64,000 bases of DNA, from the NCBI RefSeq assembly GCF_004916905.1, contig NZ_SDLV01000040.1:1-64000 (forward strand), given 5' to 3'. This stretch comes from Chryseobacterium candidae. Lineage in GTDB: Bacteria; Bacteroidota; Bacteroidia; Flavobacteriales; Weeksellaceae. Within the stretch, counting starts at the first letter, position 1. Each line of letters opens with the position of its first letter. A program made the translations under genes and the position numbers. The notes under the pieces are model-generated. The model saw only the letters and a list, made by a program, of their open reading frames with translations, searched no databases and was not told the origin of the DNA. Below, piece after piece: positions 33,630 to 43,403 of the stretch.

Positions 33630-34082
33630 ATGAGAAAAAAAATTGCTCTTCTGCTATTTGGAGTTCCTTTTTTGGGTTTTTCCCAGTCTGTGATTGGAAA
33701 TATCAATTCCGGTGCAGTTTCAGAAGATAGCTTTACGCATTCGGTAGGAGAAATTTATGTTATCCCAACCGATCCTGATCAGGCAAATTCAGGCACTATG
33801 GGAATGCTTTATCAATCTGTTTTACAAGTTTTAGGAGTTTCTGAACTTGAAAAAGACAATGTAAAAATCTATCCCAATCCTACCGCTGATTTTATTTACG
33901 TGAAATTAAATTCAAAATCAAAAATTGAAAGCGCAGAAATTTATGACCTTTCCGGAAAGCTTTTCTTTACAAAAAAATTAGAATCAGAACGATTGGATCT
34001 AAGACAGCTTCAACAAGGTGTTTATATGATCGTTTTCAAAAATTCTGATATTAAACCCATTAAAATTATTAAAAAACCTTAA
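33630..34082 (+). CDS. Secreted protein with type IX sorting domain
   Basis: 150 aa. Signal peptide MRKKIALLLFGVPFLGF, cut after SQS; a short middle region; then a type A C-terminal sorting domain (about residues 78-150): KIYPNPTADFIYVKL, AEIYDLSGKLFFTKK, LRQLQQGVYMIVFKN, KIIKK. The product should cross the outer membrane by the type IX system and be attached or released. The mature part is small, so it may act with the next gene, 13 bp downstream. Confidence 0.9.
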   Translation: MRKKIALLLFGVPFLGFSQSVIGNINSGAVSEDSFTHSVGEIYVIPTDPDQANSGTMGMLYQSVLQVLGVSELEKDNVKIYPNPTADFIYVKLNSKSKIESAEIYDLSGKLFFTKKLESERLDLRQLQQGVYMIVFKNSDIKPIKIIKKP

Positions 34083-34095
34083 AAACTATCTGAAC

Positions 34096-35202
34096 ATGAA
34101 AAAATTATATTCTACTATAGGGTTATTCCTTGCTACGTTATTAAGTGCACAGGTTCCACAAGCTTTCAGCTACCAGACAATTGCTTTTAACGCAGCCGGG
34201 ACTCCGATTGCCAATGGGAATGTTTCTTTGAAGGTAAGCATTTTAGAAAACTCAGCTACAGGAACGGTTTTATATTCCGAAACTCATACTAAAACTACGA
34301 ACGCTAAAGGTCTTGTTAACCTGAATATCGGGCAGGGAACAGCCAACACCGGAAACTTCGGAGCGATCAACTGGGGAACAAACACCAAATTTGTAAAAGT
34401 GGAAATGGATCCCAATGGCGGTTCTAATTATACCAACGTTGGGGTAAATCAATTGATGAGTGTTCCTTATGCTCAGGTTGCCAAAACAGTGGTAACAGGT
34501 GCCGGACAGGGAATTATACTGGTTTCTCCGAATGGAACAAACTATACCTTGAGTGTTGATAATTCCGGTAACTTGAATCTACCTGTAAGCCAATCTTCAA
34601 ACAGTACATTTCCTGCTGACCTATACATGTACGGTTCTCATAATTCCTTCAATCCTTCTGCGGCAGACTTTATGAGAAACAAGGGAAATTCTAAAATAGG
34701 ATACAAATATCTTCCAGCCAATACCCAAATAAAATTCATTGCATCTCCTTCTTCTTCCGCACAGGTATATGGAGCAGACAACTCTGGATTTCTTGTACCT
34801 AACGGAACAAATTTTACGGCTCTCTCCAACGGGTTCTACAGTATTGGAATGACAAATTACAGCAGCTATACAACCGTAGTAATAAAAAATTTGGTTCCTG
34901 AAATTATTCTGAATAATTCTAGTTCTCAGGTATCAGTTTCTCCTTTATCTTATAATCCTTCCACTCAGAAATTTTCTGTTATCTTTAATGGGGTAACTTC
35001 TTCTAACTTTTATGGATTTAAGATCAAAATTAACGATGCCCTATATGGTGAATATTTCGGTGATAATTTAAATGACGGAAGTTTAGATATCGACGGCGCT
35101 TCAATTACAATCCCCAATCTTACTGCAACGCCAAAAAATGTTAAAATGGAATTTGGTATTAACTTTAACGGTAGCGGAGCATATACAATTACACAAATAT
35201 AA
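34096..35202 (+). CDS. Secreted Bacteroidota surface protein, SusF-like C-terminus
   Basis: 368 aa. Signal peptide MKKLYSTIGLFLATLLSA, then an N-terminal module (AFSYQTIAFNAAGTPIANGNV, INWGTNTKFVKVEMDPNGG, QLMSVPYAQVAKT) that recurs in many Bacteroidota surface proteins, and C-terminal beta modules (MYGSHNSFNPSAADFM, FYGFKIKINDALYGEYFGDN) resembling SusE/SusF starch-binding folds. No sorting domain of its own. Likely cotranscribed with the T9SS gene before it. Ligand unknown. Confidence 0.8.
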   Translation: MKKLYSTIGLFLATLLSAQVPQAFSYQTIAFNAAGTPIANGNVSLKVSILENSATGTVLYSETHTKTTNAKGLVNLNIGQGTANTGNFGAINWGTNTKFVKVEMDPNGGSNYTNVGVNQLMSVPYAQVAKTVVTGAGQGIILVSPNGTNYTLSVDNSGNLNLPVSQSSNSTFPADLYMYGSHNSFNPSAADFMRNKGNSKIGYKYLPANTQIKFIASPSSSAQVYGADNSGFLVPNGTNFTALSNGFYSIGMTNYSSYTTVVIKNLVPEIILNNSSSQVSVSPLSYNPSTQKFSVIFNGVTSSNFYGFKIKINDALYGEYFGDNLNDGSLDIDGASITIPNLTATPKNVKMEFGINFNGSGAYTITQI

Positions 35203-35206
35203 AATT

Positions 35207-35232
35207 AAAGAGGTCTCAGACCTCTTTTTTTA
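35207..35232 (+). terminator. Terminator after the secreted pair
   Basis: 10-bp palindrome AAAGAGGTCT / AGACCTCTTT around a 1-base centre (so the loop opens to about 5), followed by seven T. Confidence 0.8.
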
Positions 35233-35265
35233 TGGAAATATCTTAAATAAAACAATGATATTTAC

Positions 35266-35273
35266 TAAATTTG
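35266..35273 (+). promoter_or_regulatory. -7 box TAAATTTG of icd
   Basis: Exact TAnnTTTG match 36 bp before the icd ATG at 35310. The apparent upstream start (TTG at 35271) lies inside this box, which rules it out. Confidence 0.6.
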
Positions 35274-35309
35274 CGGGACTTAAAATTTCAAATAAAAAAT
35301 AACAGTATA

Positions 35310-37529
35310 ATGTCAGAAAAATCAAAAATCTATTACACGCTTACTGATGAAGCTCCAATGCTGGCTACTCATTCGTTTTTACCTATTGTAAAAGCTTTTA
35401 CAAAATCAGCAGATATCGAAATTGCGGTTCCGGATATTTCTTTGGCAGGAAGAATTTTAGCCAACTTCCCTGAGTTTTTAAAAGATGACCAGAAAATCAG
35501 TGATGCTTTGGCTCAATTAGGAGAACTGGCGACTCAACCTGACGCTAATATCATTAAGTTACCTAACATTTCTGCTTCTGTACCTCAATTGGATGCAGCG
35601 ATTGCTGAACTACAAGGTAAAGGTTTCGCAGTTCCAGACTATCCTGCAGAGCCTAAAAATGACGAAGAAAAGGCCATCAAAGCTAAATATGCGAAAGTAT
35701 TGGGAAGTGCTGTAAACCCTGTATTAAGAGAAGGAAACTCTGACAGACGTGCGCCAAAAGCTGTTAAAAACTATGCCAAAGCAAATCCTCACAGAATGGG
35801 CGACTGGGCATCTGACAGCAAAACTGATGTAGCTCACATGAACAACGGTGATTTCTATGGTACAGAAAACTCTACTACATTAGAAAATGCTACAAAATAC
35901 AGAATCGTATTCAAAGGAAATGATGGTTCTGAGTCTGTATTAAAAGATTTCGCAGGTCTTCAGGCTGGTGAAGTCATTGATTCTTCTGTAATGAACTTAA
36001 ATGCGTTAAAAGCATTCGTTCAGGAAGCAATCGAGGAAGCGAAGAAAAGAAATGTACTTCTTTCTGCTCACCTTAAAGCAACGATGATGAAAATCTCTGA
36101 CCCAATCATTTTCGGGGCTATTGTTGAGACTTTCTTCAAAGAAGTATTTACTAAATATGCTGAGACTTTCAAGTCTTTAGACATCAATCCAAATAACGGT
36201 CTTGCAGATCTTTTCGATAAAATAAAAGGAAATGCTCAGGAAGCTGACATCAAAGCTGATATTGAAGCTGCTTTGGCAAACGGACCTAGAGTGGCAATGG
36301 TAAACTCTGATAAAGGAATTACCAACTTCCACGTACCTTCTGATATCATCGTTGACGCATCTATGGCTGCTCTTGTAAGAGGCGGAGGTAAAATGTGGAA
36401 CAAAGACGGAAACGAAGAAGATACTGTTTGCATTATTCCGGACCGTTCTTATGCAGGTTTCTATCAGTCTGTAATAGACGATATGAAAGCGCACGGAAAA
36501 CTGGACCCTACTACAATGGGATCTGTTCCAAACGTAGGTTTAATGGCTCAAAAAGCTGAAGAATACGGTTCACACGATAAAACGTTCCAAGTAGCTGCTG
36601 ACGGAACTGTAGAAGTTCAGGACGAAGCTGGAAACGTTCTTCTTTCTCAGAAGGTAGAAAAAGATGATATTTTCAGAATGTGCCAGACTAAAGATGCACC
36701 TATTCAGGACTGGGTAAAATTAGCGGTAAACAGATCCAGATTATCTGATACTCCAGCTATCTTCTGGCTAGACAAAGGAAGAGCTCACGACAGAGAAATC
36801 ATCAAAAAAGTAGAGAAATATCTTGCTGATCACGATACAACAGGTCTTGACATCAGAATCCTTGATGTAAAAGATGCAATGACTGAAACGCTGAAAAGAG
36901 CAAGAGAAGGTAAAGATACAATCTCTGTTTCAGGAAACGTATTGAGAGATTATTTAACAGACCTTTTCCCGATCCTTGAGCTGGGTACTTCTGCAAAAAT
37001 GCTTTCTATTGTTCCATTAATGAACGGTGGCGGTTTATTTGAGACAGGTGCCGGAGGTTCTGCTCCAAAACACGTAGAACAATTCCTGGAAGAAGGATAC
37101 TTAAGATGGGATTCTCTAGGTGAATTCCTTGCCCTTCAGGCTTCTTTAGAACATTTGGCACAAACTCAGGGGAATACAAAATCTCAGGTTTTAGCTGATA
37201 CACTGGATGAAGCAAATGCCAAATTCTTAGCTACCGACAAATCTCCTGCAAGAAAAGTAGGACAGATTGACAACAGAGGCTCTCACTTCTATTTGGCAAT
37301 GTACTGGGCTGAAGCGTTAGCAAACCAGACTGGTGATGCGGAACTGGCTGCTCAGTTTGCTCCGGTGGCTGCTGCTATGAAGGAAAACGAAGAAGTAATC
37401 AATGCAGAATTAATTGGTGCTCAGGGTAAACCTCAGAATATTGAAGGATACTACAAAACTGATACATATAAAACGTATGCAGCAATGAGACCTAGCACTG
37501 TTTTAAATGAAATTATTGACGGAATTTAA
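35310..37529 (+). CDS. icd: Isocitrate dehydrogenase, monomeric NADP type
   Basis: 739 aa, length typical of monomeric IDH. Converts isocitrate to 2-oxoglutarate, producing NADPH in the TCA cycle. Recognisable blocks: YYTLTDEAPMLATHSFLPI, AVNPVLREGNSDRRAPKAVKNYAK, KTDVAHMNNGDFYG, HGKLDPTTMGSVPNVGLMAQKAEEYGSHDKTF, MNGGGLFETGAGGSAPKHVEQF and DNRGSHFYLAMYWAEALA. Start chosen at MSEKSK; the -7 box at 35266 excludes the longer form. Own terminator downstream. Confidence 0.97.
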   Translation: MSEKSKIYYTLTDEAPMLATHSFLPIVKAFTKSADIEIAVPDISLAGRILANFPEFLKDDQKISDALAQLGELATQPDANIIKLPNISASVPQLDAAIAELQGKGFAVPDYPAEPKNDEEKAIKAKYAKVLGSAVNPVLREGNSDRRAPKAVKNYAKANPHRMGDWASDSKTDVAHMNNGDFYGTENSTTLENATKYRIVFKGNDGSESVLKDFAGLQAGEVIDSSVMNLNALKAFVQEAIEEAKKRNVLLSAHLKATMMKISDPIIFGAIVETFFKEVFTKYAETFKSLDINPNNGLADLFDKIKGNAQEADIKADIEAALANGPRVAMVNSDKGITNFHVPSDIIVDASMAALVRGGGKMWNKDGNEEDTVCIIPDRSYAGFYQSVIDDMKAHGKLDPTTMGSVPNVGLMAQKAEEYGSHDKTFQVAADGTVEVQDEAGNVLLSQKVEKDDIFRMCQTKDAPIQDWVKLAVNRSRLSDTPAIFWLDKGRAHDREIIKKVEKYLADHDTTGLDIRILDVKDAMTETLKRAREGKDTISVSGNVLRDYLTDLFPILELGTSAKMLSIVPLMNGGGLFETGAGGSAPKHVEQFLEEGYLRWDSLGEFLALQASLEHLAQTQGNTKSQVLADTLDEANAKFLATDKSPARKVGQIDNRGSHFYLAMYWAEALANQTGDAELAAQFAPVAAAMKENEEVINAELIGAQGKPQNIEGYYKTDTYKTYAAMRPSTVLNEIIDGI

Positions 37530-37550
37530 TTTTAGAAACTTAATTATACA

Positions 37551-37580
37551 AAAACCTCGCAAATTGTGAGGTTTTTATTT
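37551..37580 (+). terminator. Terminator of icd
   Basis: 8-bp stem AAAACCTC / GAGGTTTT (37551-37558 with 37568-37575), T-rich tail. Confidence 0.8.
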
Positions 37581-37689
37581 TTGTGATTACTATCTGTACA
37601 AAACACGATTCTCCCTTCTTTAAAAACTTATTCTCAGTACTTTGAATATGTTTTTGTATATTCCTTTTTTATAATTTACAACTACAGAT

Positions 37690-38136
37690 ATGAAAGCCAT
37701 TCATTATATTTTACTCTTGCTCCTATTCAGCAGCTGTTCTTCCGCTCAGTACTTTAAAGTAATCGAAGCAACTCATACCCGTAATATGGGAGGATTACAA
37801 GGAGCAAGATCAGAAAGGTTCAATATCATTATCAAAGACAATCTCCGCCTTGAGATAAAATATCTGTTGGTGGGAGAAGTTGAAATCTTACTAAAAAAAG
37901 AAAATAACAATGGGGCTGCCTATCTGGAGGGAATATACTTTCCCGAGAACCAGGAATACCCTACCATAAACGAAAAAAACGGAGTTGTAGATCATATTCC
38001 AGAAAAAAAATTTGATCTGAATAATATCTATCTCGTCTATGAAAATGTAAAAACCAAGAAAATCATTAAGCAAAAAATGAAAATCCGCAATAAAAATACC
38101 AAAAAACCAATAAAAGAAAGTGAATCACCCCAATAA
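37690..38136 (+). CDS. Putative lipoprotein, 148 aa
   Basis: Signal peptide MKAIHYILLLLLFSSC with lipobox FSSC (Cys16), then SSAQYF and a mainly beta, basic mature part with Asn/Lys-rich tail (KKIIKQKMKIRNKNTKKP). Not recognised. It ends 71 bp before the large T9SS cargo gene and has the same direction. Confidence 0.65.
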   Translation: MKAIHYILLLLLFSSCSSAQYFKVIEATHTRNMGGLQGARSERFNIIIKDNLRLEIKYLLVGEVEILLKKENNNGAAYLEGIYFPENQEYPTINEKNGVVDHIPEKKFDLNNIYLVYENVKTKKIIKQKMKIRNKNTKKPIKESESPQ

Positions 38137-38207
38137 ATTAAAAACTATTTTATACAATAGCTTTTATAAAACAAAAATTCATATTTTTATTGTTTTAAAA
38201 AAACAAT

Positions 38208-41024
38208 ATGAAAATAAAATCAATTTTCGGAATTGGCTTTACTATAGCCTCTTTATATTTGAATGCACAACAACCTTCTCAAGGTAAAGAAAACCCTAAC
38301 TCGAAAGTCAATAAAAAATACCTGAAACACATTCAGGATATTACAAATACTTTTCAGAAAAACCTAAAGTTTGCAAAAGAGCACAATCAAAAACCACCTG
38401 ATGAGTACTATGTACAGGACTTTATTGCTACAATGGATCCTGAAACAGGAACCATCAATAACCAAAACTACGTTGACCTCGAAAGAAAAGTAGAGAATGG
38501 AAAATTCCAGGCTCAGCAAAATCTTAAAATTTTCAATGGTTCCAGAGGAGGTACAGCCAACAAAAGCATTACCAATTTGTGGATAGAGAGAGGTCCTTAT
38601 TCTGTAGGAGGAAGAGTAAGAGGTATTATGTTTGATCCAAATGACTCTACCGGTAAAAAAGTTTGGGCAGGAGGAGTTTCCGGCGGCCTTTGGTACAATA
38701 ATGATATCACCGATGCCAACTCTGAATGGACGCTGGTAGATGCTTTCTGGTCCAACACTACCGTATCCTGTATTACTTCCGATCCTAATAACCCGCAGAT
38801 TTTTTATGTGGGAACAGGTGAAGTGGAAACCGGAGACTTCAGCGGACTGGGAATCTGGAAAACAACCAACGGCGGAGCTACCTGGCAGCAGGTGTTTAAT
38901 CTCGAAAACGGATATGCCTCCAATGGGGTAAAAAAAGGAATATATAACGTTCCGGCTATAAAAGTAGTGAACAACAATGGGGTTTCAGAAGTATACGCCG
39001 GGGTTTCAGGAACATATTTCGCAGAGACAGCTACATTTGTCGGTTTAAATGAAGCCGGTTTGTACAAATCTACTGATGGTACCAATTTTACGTTGGTCAA
39101 CAGCTTACTTTCCACGGCTACCCGTGGCTATGACATACAGGATATAGAAGTAGGTACGGACAATTCAATCTGGGTGGCCACAAGACGAAGCAGCTTCAGC
39201 GGATCTGCTTCCGGAGGAAGAATTTTCAAATCTACCGATCATGGGGCTACATTTACGAATGTTTATAATGTAGGGAACAACAATTCAAGGGTTATGGTAG
39301 AGGTTTCCAACACCAATCCTTTGAAAGCTTACGCCCTGATGCAGGGAGCATCAAGTTCAGAACCTGTAAGAATTGCAAAAACTACAGACGGCGGTACTAC
39401 ATGGATATCAACCAATGTAGCCGGATCAGGAATTACGCTGCCTAATCCTGTAGATACATCGCAACCTGACAATGATTTTACCCGAAACCAGTCGTTTTAT
39501 GATCTGGTTATTGAAACCGATCCTGATAACGATGAGCATGTGTACGTAGGGGGTGTAGACTCCTATAAAAGTACAGACGGAGGTGCTACATGGACACAGT
39601 ATACCAAATGGTCAAATAATAATGTGATGGGAAGTACCAATATTTCCCTGGTGCATGCCGATCAGCACGCTCTGGTTTTCAATCCAAGAAATACAAGCCA
39701 GTTTATAATGGGGAATGACGGAGGTATTTTCTTGGCTTCGAATAAAAACAATCTGGCTAATACTACGGCTATTGGTATGAGAAATAAAAGATTTAATGTG
39801 ACTCAATTCTATCATGGAACATTAAACCCGTCTTCTACGTTTGCTAATGAGAACATGATTTTAGGGGCTCAGGATAACGGAACACAAAGACTTTCCGGAG
39901 CTGCTTTAGCCAATAACTTCTACAACACTTCGCAGGTGTATGGTGGGGATGGAGCCTATACGGCCTTTGATGATCAGAACAAATACTATATCGCATCTTA
40001 TATTTACAACTACCATATTATTTTCAATCCACAGGGATCCTATTATCTTATGTCTAATGCTGCTCAAAGGGAGACGGGTTTATTTATAAACCCTCTTGCT
40101 GTAGACAGAAATCTTGACATATCTTATAGCAATGCCAACGCGTCCAGTTCAACCTCAATTGTACTGAACAGGGTAAGCGGGCTTGCAAGTGTACCCTTAA
40201 GTCTTACAGAAGCCCAGATTACCATTGCCAGTGTAACGGCTGGTGAATTTGTTACGGATATTCTTGTATCTCCTTACACTACAGCAAGTACTACTCTATT
40301 TATCGGGCTTTCCTCCGGAAAATTGTTCAAAGTAACCAATGCCAATGCTACTCACAGCACTTCACAGATCAACTATAACTTTGGCGGTTATATTTCAGAT
40401 GTAAAATTGGGTGCTTCTGAAAATGAGATCATGGTAACTGTATCCAACTTTAATAAGACCAGCGTATTCTACAGTACTGACGGTGGAACTACCTGGGCAT
40501 CCAAAGAAGGAAATCTACCAGATATCCCTGTTAAAGCTATATTTATGAATCCTGAAGACAATAATGAAGTGATTCTGGGAACTTATTACGGGGTATGGGG
40601 AACCGCCAACTTCCAGTCTTCATCTCCTACATGGGCTTTATATTCCGATGGTTTAGGGAAATTTAAGGTGAATCACTTTGATTACCGTCCATCTGATAAA
40701 ACAATCCTTGCAGTAACGTATGGAAGAGGAGCTTTTACTACCAGAATCAGCAATACAACTTTATCTACTTCCGAATCGAATCACAACCTTCTTAATAATA
40801 GTGTGTATCCGAATCCTACCAGAGGTCCTATTCATGTAAAACTTGAAAACGGCAAGCCGATGGACATTGAGATTTATGATGCTTCAGGAAGACTGGTCAT
40901 GACAAAGAAAAATATTAAATCTGATGAAGAATTTAATATTGAAAGCTTAGGCAAAGGGGATTATGTACTGAAAGCTTCGCAAAATGGCAGCATGATATAT
41001 ACTTCAGTAATTATCAAAAAATAA
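38208..41024 (+). CDS. Large type IX-secreted protein with BNR/VPS10-like beta-propeller
   Basis: 938 aa. Signal peptide to about residue 20, then a long repeat region with sialidase-type blades (KSTDGTNF, KSTDHGATF, KTTDGGTTW, KSTDGGATW, YSTDGGTTW, ...), as in VPS10/sortilin-like or photosystem-HCF136-like folds. The C-terminal ~80 residues form a type A sorting domain (SVYPNPTRGPIHVKL, IEIYDASGRLVMTKK, LGKGDYVLKAS). Surface-exposed or released. Sialidase catalytic residues are not visible, so it is better read as a binding or hydrolase-like propeller of unknown ligand. Confidence 0.88.
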   Translation: MKIKSIFGIGFTIASLYLNAQQPSQGKENPNSKVNKKYLKHIQDITNTFQKNLKFAKEHNQKPPDEYYVQDFIATMDPETGTINNQNYVDLERKVENGKFQAQQNLKIFNGSRGGTANKSITNLWIERGPYSVGGRVRGIMFDPNDSTGKKVWAGGVSGGLWYNNDITDANSEWTLVDAFWSNTTVSCITSDPNNPQIFYVGTGEVETGDFSGLGIWKTTNGGATWQQVFNLENGYASNGVKKGIYNVPAIKVVNNNGVSEVYAGVSGTYFAETATFVGLNEAGLYKSTDGTNFTLVNSLLSTATRGYDIQDIEVGTDNSIWVATRRSSFSGSASGGRIFKSTDHGATFTNVYNVGNNNSRVMVEVSNTNPLKAYALMQGASSSEPVRIAKTTDGGTTWISTNVAGSGITLPNPVDTSQPDNDFTRNQSFYDLVIETDPDNDEHVYVGGVDSYKSTDGGATWTQYTKWSNNNVMGSTNISLVHADQHALVFNPRNTSQFIMGNDGGIFLASNKNNLANTTAIGMRNKRFNVTQFYHGTLNPSSTFANENMILGAQDNGTQRLSGAALANNFYNTSQVYGGDGAYTAFDDQNKYYIASYIYNYHIIFNPQGSYYLMSNAAQRETGLFINPLAVDRNLDISYSNANASSSTSIVLNRVSGLASVPLSLTEAQITIASVTAGEFVTDILVSPYTTASTTLFIGLSSGKLFKVTNANATHSTSQINYNFGGYISDVKLGASENEIMVTVSNFNKTSVFYSTDGGTTWASKEGNLPDIPVKAIFMNPEDNNEVILGTYYGVWGTANFQSSSPTWALYSDGLGKFKVNHFDYRPSDKTILAVTYGRGAFTTRISNTTLSTSESNHNLLNNSVYPNPTRGPIHVKLENGKPMDIEIYDASGRLVMTKKNIKSDEEFNIESLGKGDYVLKASQNGSMIYTSVIIKK

Positions 41025-41050
41025 TTCTTGAAATTTCCATAAAAAGCAGA

Positions 41051-41077
41051 AAAGTAAGCACATGCTTACTTTTTTTG
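41051..41077 (+). terminator. Terminator of the propeller gene
   Basis: 10-bp stem AAAGTAAGCA / TGCTTACTTT around a 2-nt centre (41051-41060 with 41063-41072), then T7. 27 bp after the stop. Confidence 0.85.
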
Positions 41078-41106
41078 CTTTATTTCTAATATAAAAACAA
41101 AAATTA

Positions 41107-43299
41107 ATGAAAAAAAAATACATTATCGCTCTTTCATTGTCATTAATGGGATTTGCTAACGCACAGGAAAATGCAAAAAGCATTGATGAAATAGAGATTG
41201 ATGCAAGAGCAAAAGTAGCAAAAGAACGAGAGGAATTTAAAAGGCACGCACAGTCTACAGAGGTTATTTCCGATTATGAAATAAACCGCAATAATCCGGC
41301 ATTTATGGAACAAAGCCTGGGTACAATGGCCGGTGTTCAGGTAGAAAAAAGAACCCAGCTGGGCGGGCAGAGAATTGTAGTGAGAGGCTATGGGAACGAT
41401 CAGAAGTTTAACAATTGGGGGATTAAGATGTACCTCAACAATATACCTCTTACCGGAGCAGACGGAGTTACTGTTTTAGATGATGTTGATTTCGGGCTCG
41501 TTAATCGTATAGAAGTTATAAAAGGTCCGGCAGCCACATTATATGGTGGAGGCTCCGGAGGAGCAATAAGGCTTTATATACAGCCTGAAACCAGAAAAGG
41601 GACTTCTATCTCTGAGCAGTTCAACACAGGTTCTTTCGGGTTGTTTCAAAGTGCTACTTCTGTCACCAGTGTAGGAGACAATCATTCCATCACAGCCAAC
41701 TACGGACATATCGGAAGCGACGGATATCGTCCTCATGGTAAAAGCATCAAAAACTTTTACAACATCAATGGAGAGTTTAAACTGAACTCCAGACAAAAGA
41801 TCACTTTACTCGCTACCCATGGAAATTCCCTGGAACAGGTATCCGGCCAGATTTCCTATGCTGATTATTATAATGGGATCGACAACGGAAACTTTGCCTA
41901 CATCAGAAGAGGTGCCAAAACAAAATTCGTTACTTCCAGAGTTGGAGTGGGTCATATCTGGCAAATCACTCCTGATTTCAAAAATAATACAACTGTATTT
42001 TATACAGGAACCACAGGGGATAGAATTGCTGCTGGAGCTTATGAAACCTCTTCTTTTTCCAATTACGGAGTACGTTCTGTCTTTAACTTAAATAAAGACT
42101 GGTATGATTTCAACAGTCAGACAGAATTTGGTGTTGAAATACAGCAATCACAGTCTACCATCACCAATTACCGGTATAAAAGCGTAAAGAGTACCGAGCC
42201 ACCTATTTTGAGACCCCTTTCTGACGGATCTTATTTTAAAAATATGAATCATCAGAACAACTATTTTGCGGTTGAAAAGTTCACTTATAAACCATGGGAT
42301 TTAATGTTCCTTGCAGGGGTAAGCATCAATCAGATAGGTTATAACAGGAAAGATCTGCTGGCTCTGCCCGGTTTATTTGCACCGACTATCAATAAAAAAG
42401 ATCTGTCTTTTGATAAAAAATTCAAAGCAGTAGCCACTCCTCATTTTGCACTTCAGAAAGTATGGAAAAACCAGATATTCAACCTTAGCTACAGTGAAGG
42501 ATATAACGCTCCTACTTCTGCCACTGCTTTTATAGCCGGGCTGAATGTAACCAATGACAACTTAATTGCGGAGAAAGCAAAAATGTGGGACTTCAGTGTA
42601 CACGGGTTAATCAAAAACACTTCCATAGATTATCAGATCTCGCTGTTCAGCATCAACATCAAAGATAAACTTACGCAATTAGGAGCCACAATGTCCAATG
42701 CAGAAAAGACACCTTATACTTATTGGACTAACACCGGAGATCAAAAAAACAGAGGATTGGAAATGAGCATAGGATATTCTTACAAACCTACCCGCTCCTT
42801 TGTTTCCAAAATTCAGCCTTTTGTCAATTATACTTATAATGATTTCAAGTATTCCGATTTCAGTACGTATTTAAAGGAAGACGGGCAGCCTGCAGGAGTG
42901 AATGTTTATGATAACAAAAATGTAGTAGGCGTACCCAAAGCTAAATTATCTGCCGGATTGGATTTTGAAACCCACTTTGGGCTATACTGGCAAAATACCT
43001 ATAATTTTATGGGAGGAGTCTACACTGACTTTGCTAACACCAATAAAGTAAAGAGTTTTGGCCTTTTAAACTCTAAAATAGGCTATAAACACAGCTTCAA
43101 CCAATGGCTTCTGGATGTATTTGTTATAGGAAATAACCTGACCAATCAGATCAATTACACGTTCTTATTTTACGGAAACAGTATCAACGATACGGATGCA
43201 GATAACCAGTACAATAATTCTTCGGTGTATACCGATGTGAATCCCGGTCCGAGTAAAGCGTATTTCTTTACAGGATTTAATATAAAGTATAATTTTTAA
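41107..43299 (+). CDS. TonB-dependent outer-membrane receptor
   Basis: 730 aa. Signal peptide MKKKYIIALSLSLMGFANA; plug domain (NPAFMEQSLGTMAGVQVEKR, GGQRIVVRGYGNDQKF, RIEVIKGPAATLYGGGSGGAI) and a beta-barrel to the C-terminal NIKYNF, ending in the expected aromatic residue. No N-terminal carboxypeptidase-like domain and no sigma-interaction domain, which suggests a siderophore, haem or cobalamin-type receptor (FecA/CirA-like) rather than a SusC glycan receptor. Follows the T9SS cargo but is separated by a terminator. Substrate unknown. Confidence 0.92.
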   Translation: MKKKYIIALSLSLMGFANAQENAKSIDEIEIDARAKVAKEREEFKRHAQSTEVISDYEINRNNPAFMEQSLGTMAGVQVEKRTQLGGQRIVVRGYGNDQKFNNWGIKMYLNNIPLTGADGVTVLDDVDFGLVNRIEVIKGPAATLYGGGSGGAIRLYIQPETRKGTSISEQFNTGSFGLFQSATSVTSVGDNHSITANYGHIGSDGYRPHGKSIKNFYNINGEFKLNSRQKITLLATHGNSLEQVSGQISYADYYNGIDNGNFAYIRRGAKTKFVTSRVGVGHIWQITPDFKNNTTVFYTGTTGDRIAAGAYETSSFSNYGVRSVFNLNKDWYDFNSQTEFGVEIQQSQSTITNYRYKSVKSTEPPILRPLSDGSYFKNMNHQNNYFAVEKFTYKPWDLMFLAGVSINQIGYNRKDLLALPGLFAPTINKKDLSFDKKFKAVATPHFALQKVWKNQIFNLSYSEGYNAPTSATAFIAGLNVTNDNLIAEKAKMWDFSVHGLIKNTSIDYQISLFSINIKDKLTQLGATMSNAEKTPYTYWTNTGDQKNRGLEMSIGYSYKPTRSFVSKIQPFVNYTYNDFKYSDFSTYLKEDGQPAGVNVYDNKNVVGVPKAKLSAGLDFETHFGLYWQNTYNFMGGVYTDFANTNKVKSFGLLNSKIGYKHSFNQWLLDVFVIGNNLTNQINYTFLFYGNSINDTDADNQYNNSSVYTDVNPGPSKAYFFTGFNIKYNF

Positions 43300-43350
43300 T
43301 GTTGACTGAATTTATTTGTGGCTTACAGAAACAAATGATCACAGCAAAAA

Positions 43351-43387
43351 AAAACAGAGTTCCTTTCATTACGGGAACTCTGTTTTT
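43351..43387. terminator. Bidirectional terminator between convergent genes
   Basis: Perfect 13-bp stem (43351-43363 with 43374-43386), A-run on the left and T-run on the right. It serves both the receptor (+) and the aldo/keto reductase (-). Confidence 0.9.
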
Positions 43388-43403
43388 TGCTATTTAAGAA
43401 GCT

